64,000 bases of DNA from positions 55,113,306-55,177,305 of the forward strand of contig OX421963.1 of NCBI GenBank assembly GCA_949128115.1, written 5' to 3'. The DNA is from Anaspis maculata (Eukaryota; Arthropoda; Insecta; Coleoptera; Scraptiidae). The number at the start of each line of letters is the position of its first letter. Position 1 is the stretch's first letter. Made by a program: the position numbers and the translations under genes. Under the pieces are notes generated by a model. The model was not told the origin of the DNA, made no database searches, and saw nothing but the letters and a program-made list of their open reading frames with translations. Of this stretch, positions 21,279 to 33,294 are shown in pieces.

Positions 21279-21524
21279 GAGGGTACAAAAATCGTAATTT
21301 TTTGAGATCTGACTGGATCCACATTGAAATCAGGCTAAACCGGATTTGGGTTTGGTTCCGGCAAAACGGCCGGATTTGCTGAATAACCGGAACCGGATCC
21401 AGATCCGCCTCCAACTCTAATACCAATGCTACTACCTATACACAAGCACAAAACATTGTTGACGTGTATTTAAACTAGTACGCAGTAATAAATAGTGCGT
21501 GTTTTGAAAAATCCGTAACAATAT

Positions 21525-24500
21525 TTTATCATCGATTTCTCTCCGTGTAGAACCGATGGAATTCGTGAAATCCCTAGTTCTTTGAACCTTCAGGATTTTT
21601 ACAGCGTCATTGAAAATTTGCAAACACGGGCTCCAGCACGCTGCAAAGAAGTCATCAGGAAGTAGGAAAAAATCGCTCTTCTTCGAGTTATGAAGACCTT
21701 GAGCTATTTGACCCTGAATTCTACGATAATAATGCAGACATATAAAACTGGAAAATATATAACTTCACAACATTTGAAGAACATTAAATCGAGCACTAAA
21801 TTTATTGCTGATTCAAAAAGAAAAATTACAAAATGAAATCATGCCTATTACATTTTCTGTTTCATCATTTTCAACTCTGAAAGTTGGAAAAAGGTTGGTA
21901 TGAAGATGGGAGATTTTGAAAAAAATTTCCAAGTCGACTTTCTGAGCCTGTGTCCGCCATTTTTCAATCATCATAACATTATACATGTAGTTGACTTATG
22001 AGGCATATAGGTATCCGTAATGAACCTGTAGTTAGACATTTTCAAAATCCAAAAATTTTTTTTTTCAAAACTTGAATTTCTCTGGATTTTGAAAATGTTT
22101 ATAGGTTCAAACCAAAGTACATCTTTGAAGCTTTCCAAAAAGACCTGAATGGTGGATTTCTATCAAGGAATAACCCCACAGCGATTGCTCCCGCAACGCC
22201 TTATTTCACCAATTATTAAACTCCTTCCTCCATTATTAATCATCCATCCTTTATTGTAATTTATAATGGGTACGTAGGTAAGCGAGTGATTTCAGTAAAA
22301 CTGATGTTATAACTACTTCACGCTTGAGTTCTGAATTTGAATTGGTCATAATCGATTTCGAGGATTTGTAATATGTTGTGATAAAAACCATGGTAATATT
22401 TGGAACGTTGCAAAACACATTCGGAAAAGAATAAAAGGCTTTGGATTTATGGATCGATGAAATGATAAGCCATATGACATACATAAGGCAGGTATGTGCA
22501 TAGCATAGATGCGGGGGCAGTTAATAAATAGTGCCAGATTAACAAGTTGGGGGGACACAATGGAATTCACAAAGCAATTTTCGCCTACACAAGTGATATT
22601 CTGCGAATTATGATTTGTCACAATTTCGGTTAGAAGCTTTTACACTTGGATTTCGAATTGACCGCTGGATTTGATAAACTGAGAATAGCACTAGGGTCCT
22701 TATTTATGAAATATTTTTTATTTATATTGTAAATCCAAAAAACACTGTGGCTTTGAGGTCCCCATTGACTGGCAACCCCGGCGTTGTTATGCTTTGCTCA
22801 ATATTCCATTGAAATAACATTACTTACAACTTACAATGGGGATCTTCAGGTGACATCATTTCATGTTAGAAACTGTTTTTTTCACTAAGTTTTTAGCATC
22901 CTACGGCGCAACCCTGATGGCAAATTGTTACATCGCAAAATAAAATTTTAAAAAGTACAGTAGGTAGGTATCACGTTTTGTTTTTCACGTAGATGTTCCG
23001 CTTCTATACACGAAGGACGCCAGGGTTTGCTTCTACCTGTGCTTCTACGGAGGATGCATGGTTTTTCCTCGTGGACTCGAATTTTCAGCTTTAGGATTGT
23101 AACTAATAATATTACAAAAAACAAATATCGACATAATTCGTACCACTACAGTTGTACCACATTACAACTGAAAATTTTCGGCAAAATTAGCCCGAACGGC
23201 CGCCTCAAGTGGTATCGACACTGTCGATCAGGAGAAATTGACTTGATGTGGTTCTTTCCTGGTGTTGAATCTTGCTGAAATTGATTCGGATCCATCGGGT
23301 GGTTTTTGAGTTTCAAAATCTCGAAGTTTTAAATTTAATCAATTTTTAATTTTTGACAGATGACAGATGGAGAAACATTTCGAACTGTTTCGATAACAAT
23401 TTTTCAAGGGCTTTCAAGTGCCATATTGCAAATCAAGTTCCGTGAGGTATAGTTTCTGTGATTTTTCAACAATGACACTTCCGTTTGACAGATGACAACC
23501 AAAAGCTAATCAGTTCATTCGGTATACCAAATTTTAAGTCATCGGATCAACGGTTCGGCAGTTATTGTGAAGGATTTCAAACAGACCCACAAACAAACAT
23601 CATTCGGAAATGGTCGTCTTGGGATGGAAACCTTCGTCAAAATGAAAAAAGAAATTCTTCACAATTACAATACTTTCTCTTCCATGTTTTTTTTTGGGGG
23701 GGGGGAGAGTAAAAAATCCCTTTGGATTTGAAATAAATATCATGAAATCGTGATGTGAAAAGTAAGTGAATAAGCCAAGTCTGAATGATTATTATTGCTA
23801 TGCTGTACTGAGAATTTAGCATCCTTCTCTCGCCCTAATGCAATGTTTAATTTCAGAAACACTAACGTGTGTATGCTGGACATGTACTTCCGGTGGGGAT
23901 TTACCAAATTGTCCGCGCTATATGACTTTCCTTCAGTTCGTTGCGTCACAATATACCTACACTACCACGCTTTGATAATTTCATAAGCATAGGTACACAT
24001 ATGTAATTTATAGTGGATTATCTTTGTTTTGGTGACATATTATCAGAAAAGATCTGGAATCTGGTTAATATTCGTATCGAGGTTCGTACTATTGTTTTTG
24101 GAACGTGTCCCAAGTTCACGTTTCCGGCAGGTTTGAATCGAGAAATCTGAATTCAGCTCAAAAAGAATTGGACTATCCTATTAGAACTAGAGCGTTGGCG
24201 TTCTGAGAATACGTATAAAAATACTAGCGTTTACCTAATCACATTGTGCCTTCGGTGAAATTGCCAATGATTTCGGCATCTGAAACTTCCTGAAATTGAC
24301 TTCGAAACTTTTAAGCCGCTTCAAGATGTATCGACTGTGTACTGTGTCTCGGATTGTGTCGAGGTATAGGTCACAGAGGTAGGTTACATTCTTTCATCTT
24401 TCACTGGACTTTCAGAAAAATAGTTTGTGACCATCGCAGCCCTACACGTAAACTGAATCACTGAATACAAATCGTGAACGAGATATAACTATGTATATTA
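21525..24500. other. No gene recognised
   Basis: AT-rich intergenic DNA. No coding exon, RNA or terminal repeat seen, except the dispersed repeat at 23335-23720. Confidence 0.5.
23335..23720 (+). repeat. Dispersed repeat ending TCGGATCAACGGTTCGGCAG-CAAACAGAC
   Basis: Shares with 43370-43860, in the same order and orientation: tttgacagatgacaaccaaaagctaat, then the segment taccaaattt(ca)agtc, then atcggatcaacggtt, then cagttattgtgaaggat, then an ACAGAC-rich stretch. Probably the 3' end of a SINE or LINE family; type unknown. Confidence 0.6.
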
Positions 24501-24717
24501 TGCCGTTCACGTTTTAAATTCAGTAAAATATTCAGTAGAATTACTTTTTGAAGCAAGAAAAAGTGAGAAGCTGGAGCGCTAGGCGGATAGGGCTGATGGC
24601 CGCTGATAGTTTCGCTCAGGTGCCATCAGCAGTAGCCGTAGCCCCCCAGCTTGTCACTTTATTTTTGCTCTCAAAAAGTCATTCTGCTGAAAATAAAAAC
24701 TGAACGTGATATACCAG
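24501..24717. repeat. Imperfect palindrome GTTCACGTTTTAAATTCAG
   Basis: The inverted arms include gaattactttttgaagcaagaaaaagtgagaagctgg-like sequence and its inverse at 24637-24690, and an outer ccgttcacg / cgtgatatacc pairing. Non-coding. Confidence 0.55.
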
Positions 24718-24854
24718 AGTTCCAGACTTCCAGATGTCATCATCCTGATTCTGTTAACCTATCGAACGTGCAAGCACAATGTTCAAGGTTCAAGTATGTT
24801 ATACCGAGAGTTCATAAATTAAATGGGTCAAGGGTGCCTGTGGATTCAAAAACG

Positions 24855-25113
24855 TCTGTCGAAACTAGCGTAATCCTTTTGCAATAAATTTGTCAAACTT
24901 TGACAAGTTACGTCCCATATTATTGATCTCTGATCTGCCATAAGTGCACGAGAATACTTCAAGTTCGAAAATATTCCTCGATCATGTAGGTTTTGTGCCC
25001 TGGCGTGAAAACCACATTTGAAATGTTCCGAAAACGAAAACTGCGACTGGTTTGACAAATTACGATAACCAAAAAATCACAGACATCAAATGAACTATGC
25101 TAGTTCCGACAGA
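24855..25113. mobile_element. Foldback MITE TCTGTCGAAACTAGC
   Basis: TCTGTCGAAACTAGCGTA at the left and TATGCTAGTTCCGACAGA at the right are inverted. Inner caaatttgtcaaac-type segments pair as well. 259 bp. It adjoins the truncated LTR at 25115-25553. Confidence 0.65.
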
Positions 25114-25114
25114 T

Positions 25115-25553
25115 GTAGTAGATACACGCCAACAACTATTTACTTTGGAATATCGCTGGTACTACTCGCTTCTATCGCTCTCGATCACTTCCAATTCAAT
25201 ACTGCCCGTAGGCCGAGGATTGGTGCTTTATATAGCTCTGACTATTAATCTCTAATGTTCCATCGGTCCTTAAGCAAATTCCACAGTGACCCGGCATACG
25301 GTTTCTAGGCGACTCCCGAATAACCTTACACCTTTCGCGTGAAATTCGCGTGTTCTGGAATATCGGCACCTCCGCCAAATGGACAGATGTGCCTTGCTCG
25401 GCCGTTAAAGTCGCCACGTAAATTTCATTCGCTAAGCCACCGCGTATATTCTGGGAATGTCCAGAGCTTCGCACTTGTACGTTGCGACCTGATGGAATCC
25501 TTCTAGAAAGATCAGGTGTGCTCCAGAATACACGAGAATCGCCGCTAATAACA
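25115..25553 (-). mobile_element. LTR fragment, minus strand
   Basis: Read on the minus strand it starts TGTTATTAGCGGCGATTCTC. It shares TTTGGCGGAGGTGCCG, CTAGAAACCGTATGCCGG, a TATA-like ctatataaag, CAGTATTGAATTGGAA and TGTTGGCGTGTAT with the solo LTR at 29336-29847. The poly(A)-signal end is missing, cut where the foldback begins. It is a divergent member of the same LTR family. Confidence 0.78.
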
Positions 25554-28500
25554 ATACGATAAGAGTATTGGAAGTAATCGAATAAACCATGATGATGATT
25601 GCGAGATGTATACTTATTGCAAGAAATACAAAGACCCTATAGGAGGTTGTAAATGTAAAAAATTGTAGAAGTTTCTGAATTTACTATTTTGGCATATAGT
25701 TATTTGCCAACTAAGAGCAATCCCAGCACGTATTTGTTCGTGCTCAAAACTTTATGGTCAAGCTCTAATTTTCAGTGATAAATCTGAATACAGTTTTTGA
25801 CAAACTTTGCAACAAGCCCCCATAAGACAGGGGTGCCTTTAGAAACATGCTAAGGGGGACTGGGGGTTGAGGAGATGAAAAAATGGCCTGCCGTTTTTAA
25901 GACTCGACCTGTTCAAGCTTTTCCAGAAAAAAATGTAAACAATTTTTAATTTCATACAGGACTTGAACAACCCTATACTTAGGTACATATACCTAAAGTA
26001 TGTGTACATATACCCAATTTTTAATGAAAATGGGAGCAATTCTGCCAGGGCCAGATCAGTATGAGGCATCCTCAAGCTATCTCGATGGATTTCTTGTGTG
26101 CAATTCACCGGTGAATGCATCATAAATCAATGTTTAAAAGTTTAAACCCATGAGTCAATATTGTGATGTCCGGAAATATTTCACGTTTCAGGTCGTTAAC
26201 ACTGATGCACGGCCGTTTAATAATTTATTGAATGCTTCTCTGTTCCTGTCATTCTTTAATCTTAGTTATATCACAATTACATATCAAGGTGGGAAGCGTC
26301 TTATTACAAGCGGGGGCCAAAATACATAACGGAAGCGCGAAGCGCCAGCCTCTGGATTATTACTCACGTCCATTTAACGTTACAACTCAACGTTAAAAAC
26401 ATAATTAGGAAAATTTGACTAAATAAATACTATAATAATAGGTATCAGGGTGTTCACAATGAAAATTAACGTGGTGTACATAACGTGACATAGCAGAAAG
26501 TTGACCCACCTTCGACTCCACGGGTGTTCAAAATTTACAAGAAGAAATTCCAGTTTTCTCCTAGGTTTTCTCTCATCTAACGGAACGATTACAAAAAATG
26601 TTTGTGGCATTTTACGCCCCAAGCGGGCCCCAAGCCTCTTTTGCAGCATTGGATATTGCGCCTCATGCTCAGCAAATAGAGCTTCGAGCCTGAAATTGCA
26701 CTCTCGTATTATACAGGGTCTTAGGTAGGTACTGGTTGTTACAAACTTTGAGAAATGATTTCCTCTGTCGACTTTTAAAATAGTTTTTTTTACCGTAACT
26801 TTTGAACTGTTCAACTGATTTCAATCAAATTCCAAATTCAAACCAAGGCCTACCAAAAATAAGTTTCTATCGAACAATAATAACGCGTTTCATTAAACAA
26901 ATTTAGGGGCGAAAATAATGGGGGCTGCTCTCCCATTTTCCCCATATTTTTTTAATATCTAGTTATTTTTGGAAATCGTTCCTAGTTTTGAATTCTACGC
27001 TCAATCAAGAGACGCAAAGTGCATGAAGATGCAATTTGCAAAGTTGCTCTTGCAAAATTTTGATAAACGGCCTAATTTTCGTGATGAAGAGCATTACAGT
27101 TATCCCCACTTCAGGAGCCTAAAAATTTCATTTCCTAAAAACTGAATCATGCGTTTTCTTCATTTGTAACTTTTACGCCCTTGAAAATGGTATTTCCGAA
27201 ATGTTTTTCGGATTTCAAACCCAAATATCTCGAAAATGAAGCCTCTAACCAATATTTTGCAAGAGTTTTTTTTCTAAATGAACTTATAATTCGAGTTATA
27301 ATTCAAAAATTGAAACAATTTAAGAAACTAAGTAGGGAGGTAAAAAAATAGAGAGGAAAGGGGCGGCATCTCCCATTACGAGCCCCATTATATTTGACCC
27401 TAAAGTTTCTTAATCAAACGCGGTGTTGTTGTTTAAGAGAGACTGATTTTAGTAATATTCGGTTATAAATATCATTACTAGTAGGTATTAACTATTAGGT
27501 GTAGTCGAGGGTATAGTATAGACCAGACCTCTATCAAAAGACAATCTTGATCTGCGGGTTGGCATTATGGCACAACGTACTCGACCACGTACCTACTCGT
27601 CGGATAATTTATATAAATTTTTCCCGCTTATCCGTTTATTAAACCAGCCGAGAGTGTCTAAATGAGAACTTAAGTACGTGACGATGAGCTTTCAAGATAA
27701 ACTTCCCAAGGCTTTCAATTATTAGTACATCAGTAAGCGGTCCACACATCAGGAAAGAAATTTCACGAATTTCAACTTGGCGATACCGATACCTAAAGGA
27801 AATGCTTGAGTTTCTTTTCCTCATTTTTCGCTAAAAATCCAGAAATACTTTCGAAATACGAAGCACAAAGGAAAATGAAGCAGTTCCAGACGAATATTTA
27901 TAGAACAGACTGCGTCGTATACTACTACACCCCTAATTAAAAATATGCTGTTGTAAATCTTGTGCCGACTATGTAGACTCACTAATCTAGTTTGCAGGAC
28001 ATATCCACTAACAAATGATTTCTAAATACATATCTTAACATTATTTATAATGTTTCCGAAAAAAAATAACCGCAGGAAAATTTTTAAAACTGCATGTTTT
28101 ACGTAGGTACTCGAGTGCTATTATTTCATCGGTCAAGGCTGCAGTTTTTTTCTGGAGACAAATTGACAAATAATAGTACAACCTACCTACTACCGTAGAT
28201 TTATAAAACAACGTAAGCGTACATACTAATTTATTTCTTCAATTAATTTAATTACCGTCATTATGGAACACGAGGTCTTATGGTCTTCCATGTCAATAAG
28301 CTGTCGTCCGCTGAAGCGATGTCCACTAAAAGTGTGCAACAAGAAAAAAGTTGAGCCCTTTTCTGTGATCTATTTACTTTGTACTTTGAATTGAGTGGGC
28401 AAGGATACTGAGAAAGGGGGAAAAGATACTTTTATTGACTACAACTGTAAATGAGTACCTACATGAGGTACATCGAGAGGAACATTATTAATTTTATAAA

Positions 28501-29335
28501 AGCTTACACTAAAAATCCTCACACTGTTTACAAGCATGGCTAATTTCAATTTGTTATTTTCTACTTGGCTCTTAGCTTTGATCATATAAAATCGAGTATG
28601 AAACGCTGATTAATCTCTTGCTCCTTCCTTTGATTTCCCATCGATTTTTTACTATAAGTGGTCTTCAACCCGGTTTTATGTTTAAAGCGGAGTCGAAGAA
28701 GCCGGCTGATTATACGAGAGGCTCGACGACAAAAAGATTTTTCGTCTTTTCGTAGGCAACTTTAAAACAAGGTAGGTATTTCTTACCTATGTCCTATGTC
28801 CTATGTCTAAGCAGAGAGATATTCCAGTTAAGATAATAACGAGGATAAGAAGAAAGTATTACAAATACCAATAGAGTCGCAAGAGTGCAGTTCTTGTCTT
28901 GGACTCGTGATTTCTCGTTCCTTCAAGAATTCACTTACATATTACAAATTTCCCAAGTTTTCAAGTGTACCTTTGTATTATTTCGATGCTTAATGTTACG
29001 ATTTCCGCTGGAAATAAAGAATAATAAGCCCGAGGATAAGCCACAAACCCGTATTATGATTATGAATGGCGGCGAAGCCGTTACAGAGTTTTCCGAACTC
29101 CTCGCGGAGCTGATGGACTTTTTCAAAGCTCACATGTTCCTATTCTGTTGAAAAGGAGATTTGATGGTAAAAAAATCTTGAGTTTCATTTATGACTTCGT
29201 TTATGACATAATCTGGTGAGATTCGGTTTTATACATAGATCAGATAGTTTCTATCGAGGTTTCTATTAACCAAAGCTCTCTGTTCTTTCGTGCATGGGAA
29301 TTCTGGGTTTGAACTGATTAGTGCATTCTGATTAT
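25554..29335. other. No gene recognised
   Basis: About 3.8 kb of AT-rich DNA. The open frames are short and have no recognisable domains. A weak inverted pair of ~40 bp (near 27500 and 27915, ggtgtagt...) may mark a decayed MITE. Confidence 0.5.
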
Positions 29336-29847
29336 TGTTACGAGCGGCGATCCCGTACATATTGTTAAACACTCGATCTTTCTGGATCTTTCCATCCATT
29401 AGATCGCAGTGTAGAAGTCTGGTGTGAAACTGTATGAACGGTATGTGAAACTGAATGGGGACTTCAATGCTCGATCGAGAAAGATCTGTTCATTTTGGCG
29501 GAGGCGCCGCTCCAGAACCCGGCAGAATTATACGGGTAACGTGTGTGATTACTCAGGAATGGTCTAGAAACCGCATATGCCGGACCATTATGGAATTTGC
29601 TGGAAGTAGACAGAAAGTTCGGGAACACTATTCGGAGGCCTTATATAAGGCGTCAGCCGGCAGTTCGCGGCAGTATTGAATTGGAATGCGAAGTGGTAAC
29701 GCGAGCGAAATAAGCGAAGTACCTGCGATATAATTCCAAGTGGATATTTGTTGGCGTGTATTTATTGTAGTACGCAGAAATAAACAGTGTGTGTTTTAAA
29801 ACAATCGTCTCGATTATATTCGAACCCGTACGCGAGATATCGTAACA
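29336..29847 (+). mobile_element. Intact solo LTR
   Basis: Starts TGTTACGAGCGGCGATCC and ends TATCGTAACA, 512 bp, with TTAT on both sides (29332-29335, 29848-29851). Landmarks: GGCGGAGGCGCCGCTCCAGAA, a TATA-like ccttatataagg near 29640, the AGTATTGAATTGGAA region just after, and AATAAA near 29777. No adjoining gag-pol or second LTR, so it is a solo LTR formed by recombination. Related copies are at 16051-21520 and 25115-25553. Confidence 0.88.
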
Positions 29848-29860
29848 TTATTTTAAAAGG

Positions 29861-29935
29861 TGATAAAGTAAAGAATAATAGTAAAGATAAGTAAAGATGA
29901 GTAAAGATAAGTAAAATAAGTAAAGAATTTCCTTT
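29861..29935. repeat. AAGTAAAGAT-type simple repeat
   Basis: Short runs of aagtaaagataagtaaagatg with a ~10-11 bp period. Confidence 0.75.
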
Positions 29936-31367
29936 GTTAATAGTCCAGTCAAATTAAGGCTGTATTCTCAGTAAGTAAAAACTATCTAAAGGATTTCTCC
30001 CTCAAAAATGGAGATAAAAACTCAATTTTTTTATACGGTGTACTGAGTGTACCTCTTACAAAATTGAGTACAGAGCGTTTCTTCAAGTATGTGAGAAAAA
30101 ATATTTTTTTCTTTTTTGTTGACCACTTTTTTCAAAAAACGGCTTTACTCAATTTTCTACGTCTCTCAAAATTATAAAACAGTTGATAATTTTTTTGATT
30201 GTGAAAGAATGCCCCAGTAATCCTTCAGAAACTTTTCTAGGTGTTTTAGGGCTACCTAAAAAAATGTGGGGTAATCCAAACGGAAACAAGGTGGACAAAC
30301 ATATGATGGAATCTAATCAAAATTTCTATATCTCTTCACCTTTATTTTTTGAGAGAGAAATATTGATACCCTGCGTATACAGCTGTGAGCAAAAATCGGG
30401 CCAAACCGAAAATAACTTCAGAAGTTGACAAAATTTGGTGGATCGATGCTTGGGCTCCGACGGCCAGAAAGAGTTTGGAATTAGCAAAAGCTGTCAAAAT
30501 TTCTGTAGAATCAACATTCCATAATATGTATTACAAAATATCTGAAAGGTATAATAGGTCATAAGGAGTATAATAAATAAATAAATAAATAAATAAAATA
30601 AATTAATCCAACTAACGTAGAATAACATACTGAAATTCACAAAAATTCCACGGCTTGGCTTTTTTGTTAGAACCAATCGGGGAACCAATAAGAGAGAGCC
30701 ATCATTGAAAATTTTCGTTTTTTCCTGAATCACTTGTAAGCTATTATACCTTTCGAACACAAACACCAGCAAAGCAAATGTAGCCCGTTAAATTCCCAAG
30801 AAATCAGTACTAAGCCCATGACTTTGTGGTCAATAGCCTCTGAGATACAGCGTCTGCAAAAACGCAGTGAAAATTACTCAAACTTTATTTCCGGATTTTA
30901 CGTAGCAATTTGCATAGTGTCAGTTCAAGGGCTGTAACGTGGACAGCAAATGTGCGGATTTCAATGTGTTTCACATGTGTGGAAAGCCAATTCAACATTC
31001 GGTATCGCACTTTTGTCTAGAAGTCACCAACTTCAAAATTATACTTTTATTCGACCTTTGAAATCGATACTTGATGTCCCGAAATCGATTTTTTTCATAC
31101 CATGCCATTTGCTTATTTTTTTTCAAGTAGGGCAAAACCATCGAAGGAATATATGGAGAATTGAATTTAAAAAAAATAACATGTTCCGGAATCTTTCCCT
31201 TATTGTGATGGGATAGATTGTGGAACAGACACCCTTATTGTGATGAGATAAATGGACTAAAGCGACCTATTTGAACAAAAAGTAGTCCGGACACTAACAC
31301 TGCTGAATACTGTACGGACTTTGCATTTGATGACAAAAAATGCCACTTGACAGACGTATTAAATATA
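29936..31367. other. No gene; dispersed repeat inside
   Basis: Contains an (AAAT)n run at about 30571-30606. A segment at about 30400-30780 resembles 58420-58600: gcaaaaatcgg(g)ccaaa, then a ggtggatcgatg / gtggatcaatg match, then acatactgaaatt, then ggcttggcttttt against ggcttggaatttt. Repeat class unknown. Confidence 0.5.
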
Positions 31368-32160
31368 CAGGGTGTTTCAATGGAAACGAGCCATCCTGAA
31401 TAAATTTTTGCCTGCTAAAATTTGGAAAATTTCCCGAGATCCGTCGATTTTTGTTTCGAGGGGGACATCTAAAGCATACATTGGCAAATTTTTATCTTCA
31501 ACCCCCTCTTCTCCATCCACTTCAACTTCGAAATTTTGAATGACACCACCTACCTTGCGAAATATCAAATTCAAGAAAATTGAATTCTCTTTCTGAAAAA
31601 AATATAGGGATTCAATTCTCGCTCTGAAGACATTTTCTTCAATTTTTAACCCCTTTCCCCCCTAAATTAGACATTTGGAGTATTTTAGGAAAGAAAGGGG
31701 TTTTTTGAAAATTTTGAAAATACTTAGGAATTCAATTCTCTTCAATTTGATGCATCACAAAGTAGGTAGTGTTATTTTAGGTTTTGGAGTATGGGTGGGG
31801 GGGGGGGGGCGAAGAGGTGAATTTGGGTGGGACTTTCTCCATAGAAAGTCCCAGAAGAAGAGAAATTTTCTCCCTCGATGCTGTACAGGGTGACGTTGAC
31901 TGCATTGAGAGAATTGAGAGGTCAAAAATGTCAAATTCCACATTCAGAGAATTTTAGGAAGAAGGGGAGTGGGGTTGAAAAATTGAGAATTTTTTTCAAA
32001 AAGAGATTTAAATTCTCTTTAATTTGATGTATCGCAAAGTAGGTATGTAGTATCATTTGAAATTTCGAAGTTGGTGAGAAGAAGGTGGAGGTGAGCGGGT
32101 TGAAGATAAAATTTACCAATGTATGCTTTAGATGTCCCCCTCGAAACAAAAATCGACGGG
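31368..32160. mobile_element. Foldback, one CAGGGTGTTTCAATGG end kept
   Basis: 31428-31600 and 32000-32160 are inverted (gtcgatttttgtttcgagggggacatctaaagcatac and its inverse). The left end begins CAGGGTGTTTCAATGG after TA. The right end stops at cgacggg and lacks the cap. The loop contains a second CAGGGTGACG at about 31886 and a G-run near 31797. Confidence 0.65.
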
Positions 32161-32474
32161 TTTCGGTCCATTATTTGAAGGACCCCGCACGTTTACTATG
32201 AAAAAGTGGTTTCGGTGAATTTGACTGAATTTTTTATATTATGTTGAAGACCTTGACTTGAGACAAATTTTCCTGAAAAATTGGACTCCTCTGAACTACA
32301 CTCATAATGAGGTCCAAATCAGGAGTTGTCTCGAAACTTTTGAAAAATCGAAATAAAATAACTGAGGATGATTCTCAAGAAGGTTTGGGGGTCAAGGAAA
32401 TAGAGTAAAATTCCGAAACTTCCGTTCCCATAATACCTACATATATGATTTTACGAGCAATGGGGAAATAATTC

Positions 32475-32966
32475 TGAGGGTGTAAAGTACTGCGAAAGAT
32501 TTTAGGGGGTGATTCCTGTTCCTGAGATCATTGTAAGAAAAAAATTCATAATAAACATGGGTCGAAAATGCTTACCCGCTGGAGTTATAGCCCCTTATTG
32601 TTGGGACCTTGAAGAAGGTTTTCATCGAGGTTTTTATTTATTATCTCCGAAACTGTCCAACGTTAACGTAAGATGACGAAATTCACCACACCCAATAATG
32701 TTTTTATGCTTAATAATAATAAGCTCGATAATAAGGTACACTGTGAATCATTTTGAAATTTTCACCACGGGTGGGTTAAATCTGTGGGGTGTGGGGTAAG
32801 AATCACCCAAACTTTTTTGTATGTATTGTTTTATTTTCGATGTGAAATTGTGAAACGTTGAACCTTTCTACGGAAAAAAGATACCCTTGTTCAACTTCGA
32901 TCAGTTCTTAGAATGATCTCAGGAATCACCCCCTGAAATCTTTCGCAGTACTTATGTTACACCCTG
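32475..32966. mobile_element. Foldback MITE AGGGTGTAAAGTACTGCGAAAG
   Basis: The left arm (gtactgcgaaagattttagggggtgattcctg) and its inverse at 32900-32966 (ending TTACACCCTG-TA) pair closely. The left cap reads TGAGGGTG instead of CAGGGTG. 492 bp, non-coding. Confidence 0.7.
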
Positions 32967-33166
32967 TATAAAACACGTTATAAGACTTGCTGCTCCTCGT
33001 GCTCTAAAAATGACAATACGATGTCTTATAAAACTTTTATTATAATATACTACCTATTTGTTGGCGGCATGATTGATACGATGCTAACTTAATGCTAATG
33101 CCTAGATAGATGGGTTCTATGTCTTTTCTGCTTTACACACCCGATAACTTAATTGATCATAATTGT

Positions 33167-33294
33167 GTGATCAAATGAATTATTCTCAATTTAGGCAGGC
33201 TGTGCCCTAGCCAAAAGCAGGTTCACCCCATCACACCCCTGAATTTGACCAGGCCACGTTGCCCGTTGCCTGCCTAAATTAAAAATTCATTTGA
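33167..33294. repeat. Hairpin ATCAAATGAATT...GCCTGCCTAAATT
   Basis: The outer arms atcaaatgaattattctcaatttaggcaggc and the inverse gcctgcctaaattaaaaattcatttgat form a ~30-bp stem around a 70-bp loop. Confidence 0.65.

Larger units (their letters stand above)
20297..21419. mobile_element. Candidate hAT-like MITE TAGAGATGGAG / CTCCAACTCTA
   Basis: TAGAGATGGAG at the left and the inverse of TAGAGTTGGAG at the right are followed by inverted ccggaaccgg-rich segments. Such ends are hAT-like. The 8-bp flanks do not match well, so the boundary is tentative. It contains the TTA-flanked MITE and the two tandem ACCGT MITEs. Confidence 0.45.
16051..21520 (+). mobile_element. Solo LTR, split by nested insertions
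   Basis: Starts TGTTACGAGTGGCGAT and ends CCGTAACA, with ATAT on both sides (16047-16050 and 21521-21524), so the two distant ends form one insertion. The LTR itself survives as 16051-16174, about 19381-19620 and about 21428-21520. It shares GGCGGAGGCGCCGCTCCAGAA and tgtattta...gtacgcagtaataaat with the intact solo LTR at 29336-29847. The other ~5 kb is inserted DNA: a hAT, foldbacks and MITEs. The 4-bp duplication and TG...CA ends suggest a Ty3/gypsy-type LTR, but no internal coding is present to prove it. Confidence 0.82.

Noticed and set aside
26419..26814. 131-codon open frame on the minus strand
   Set aside because: No domain, no splice context and mixed composition; not supported as a gene.
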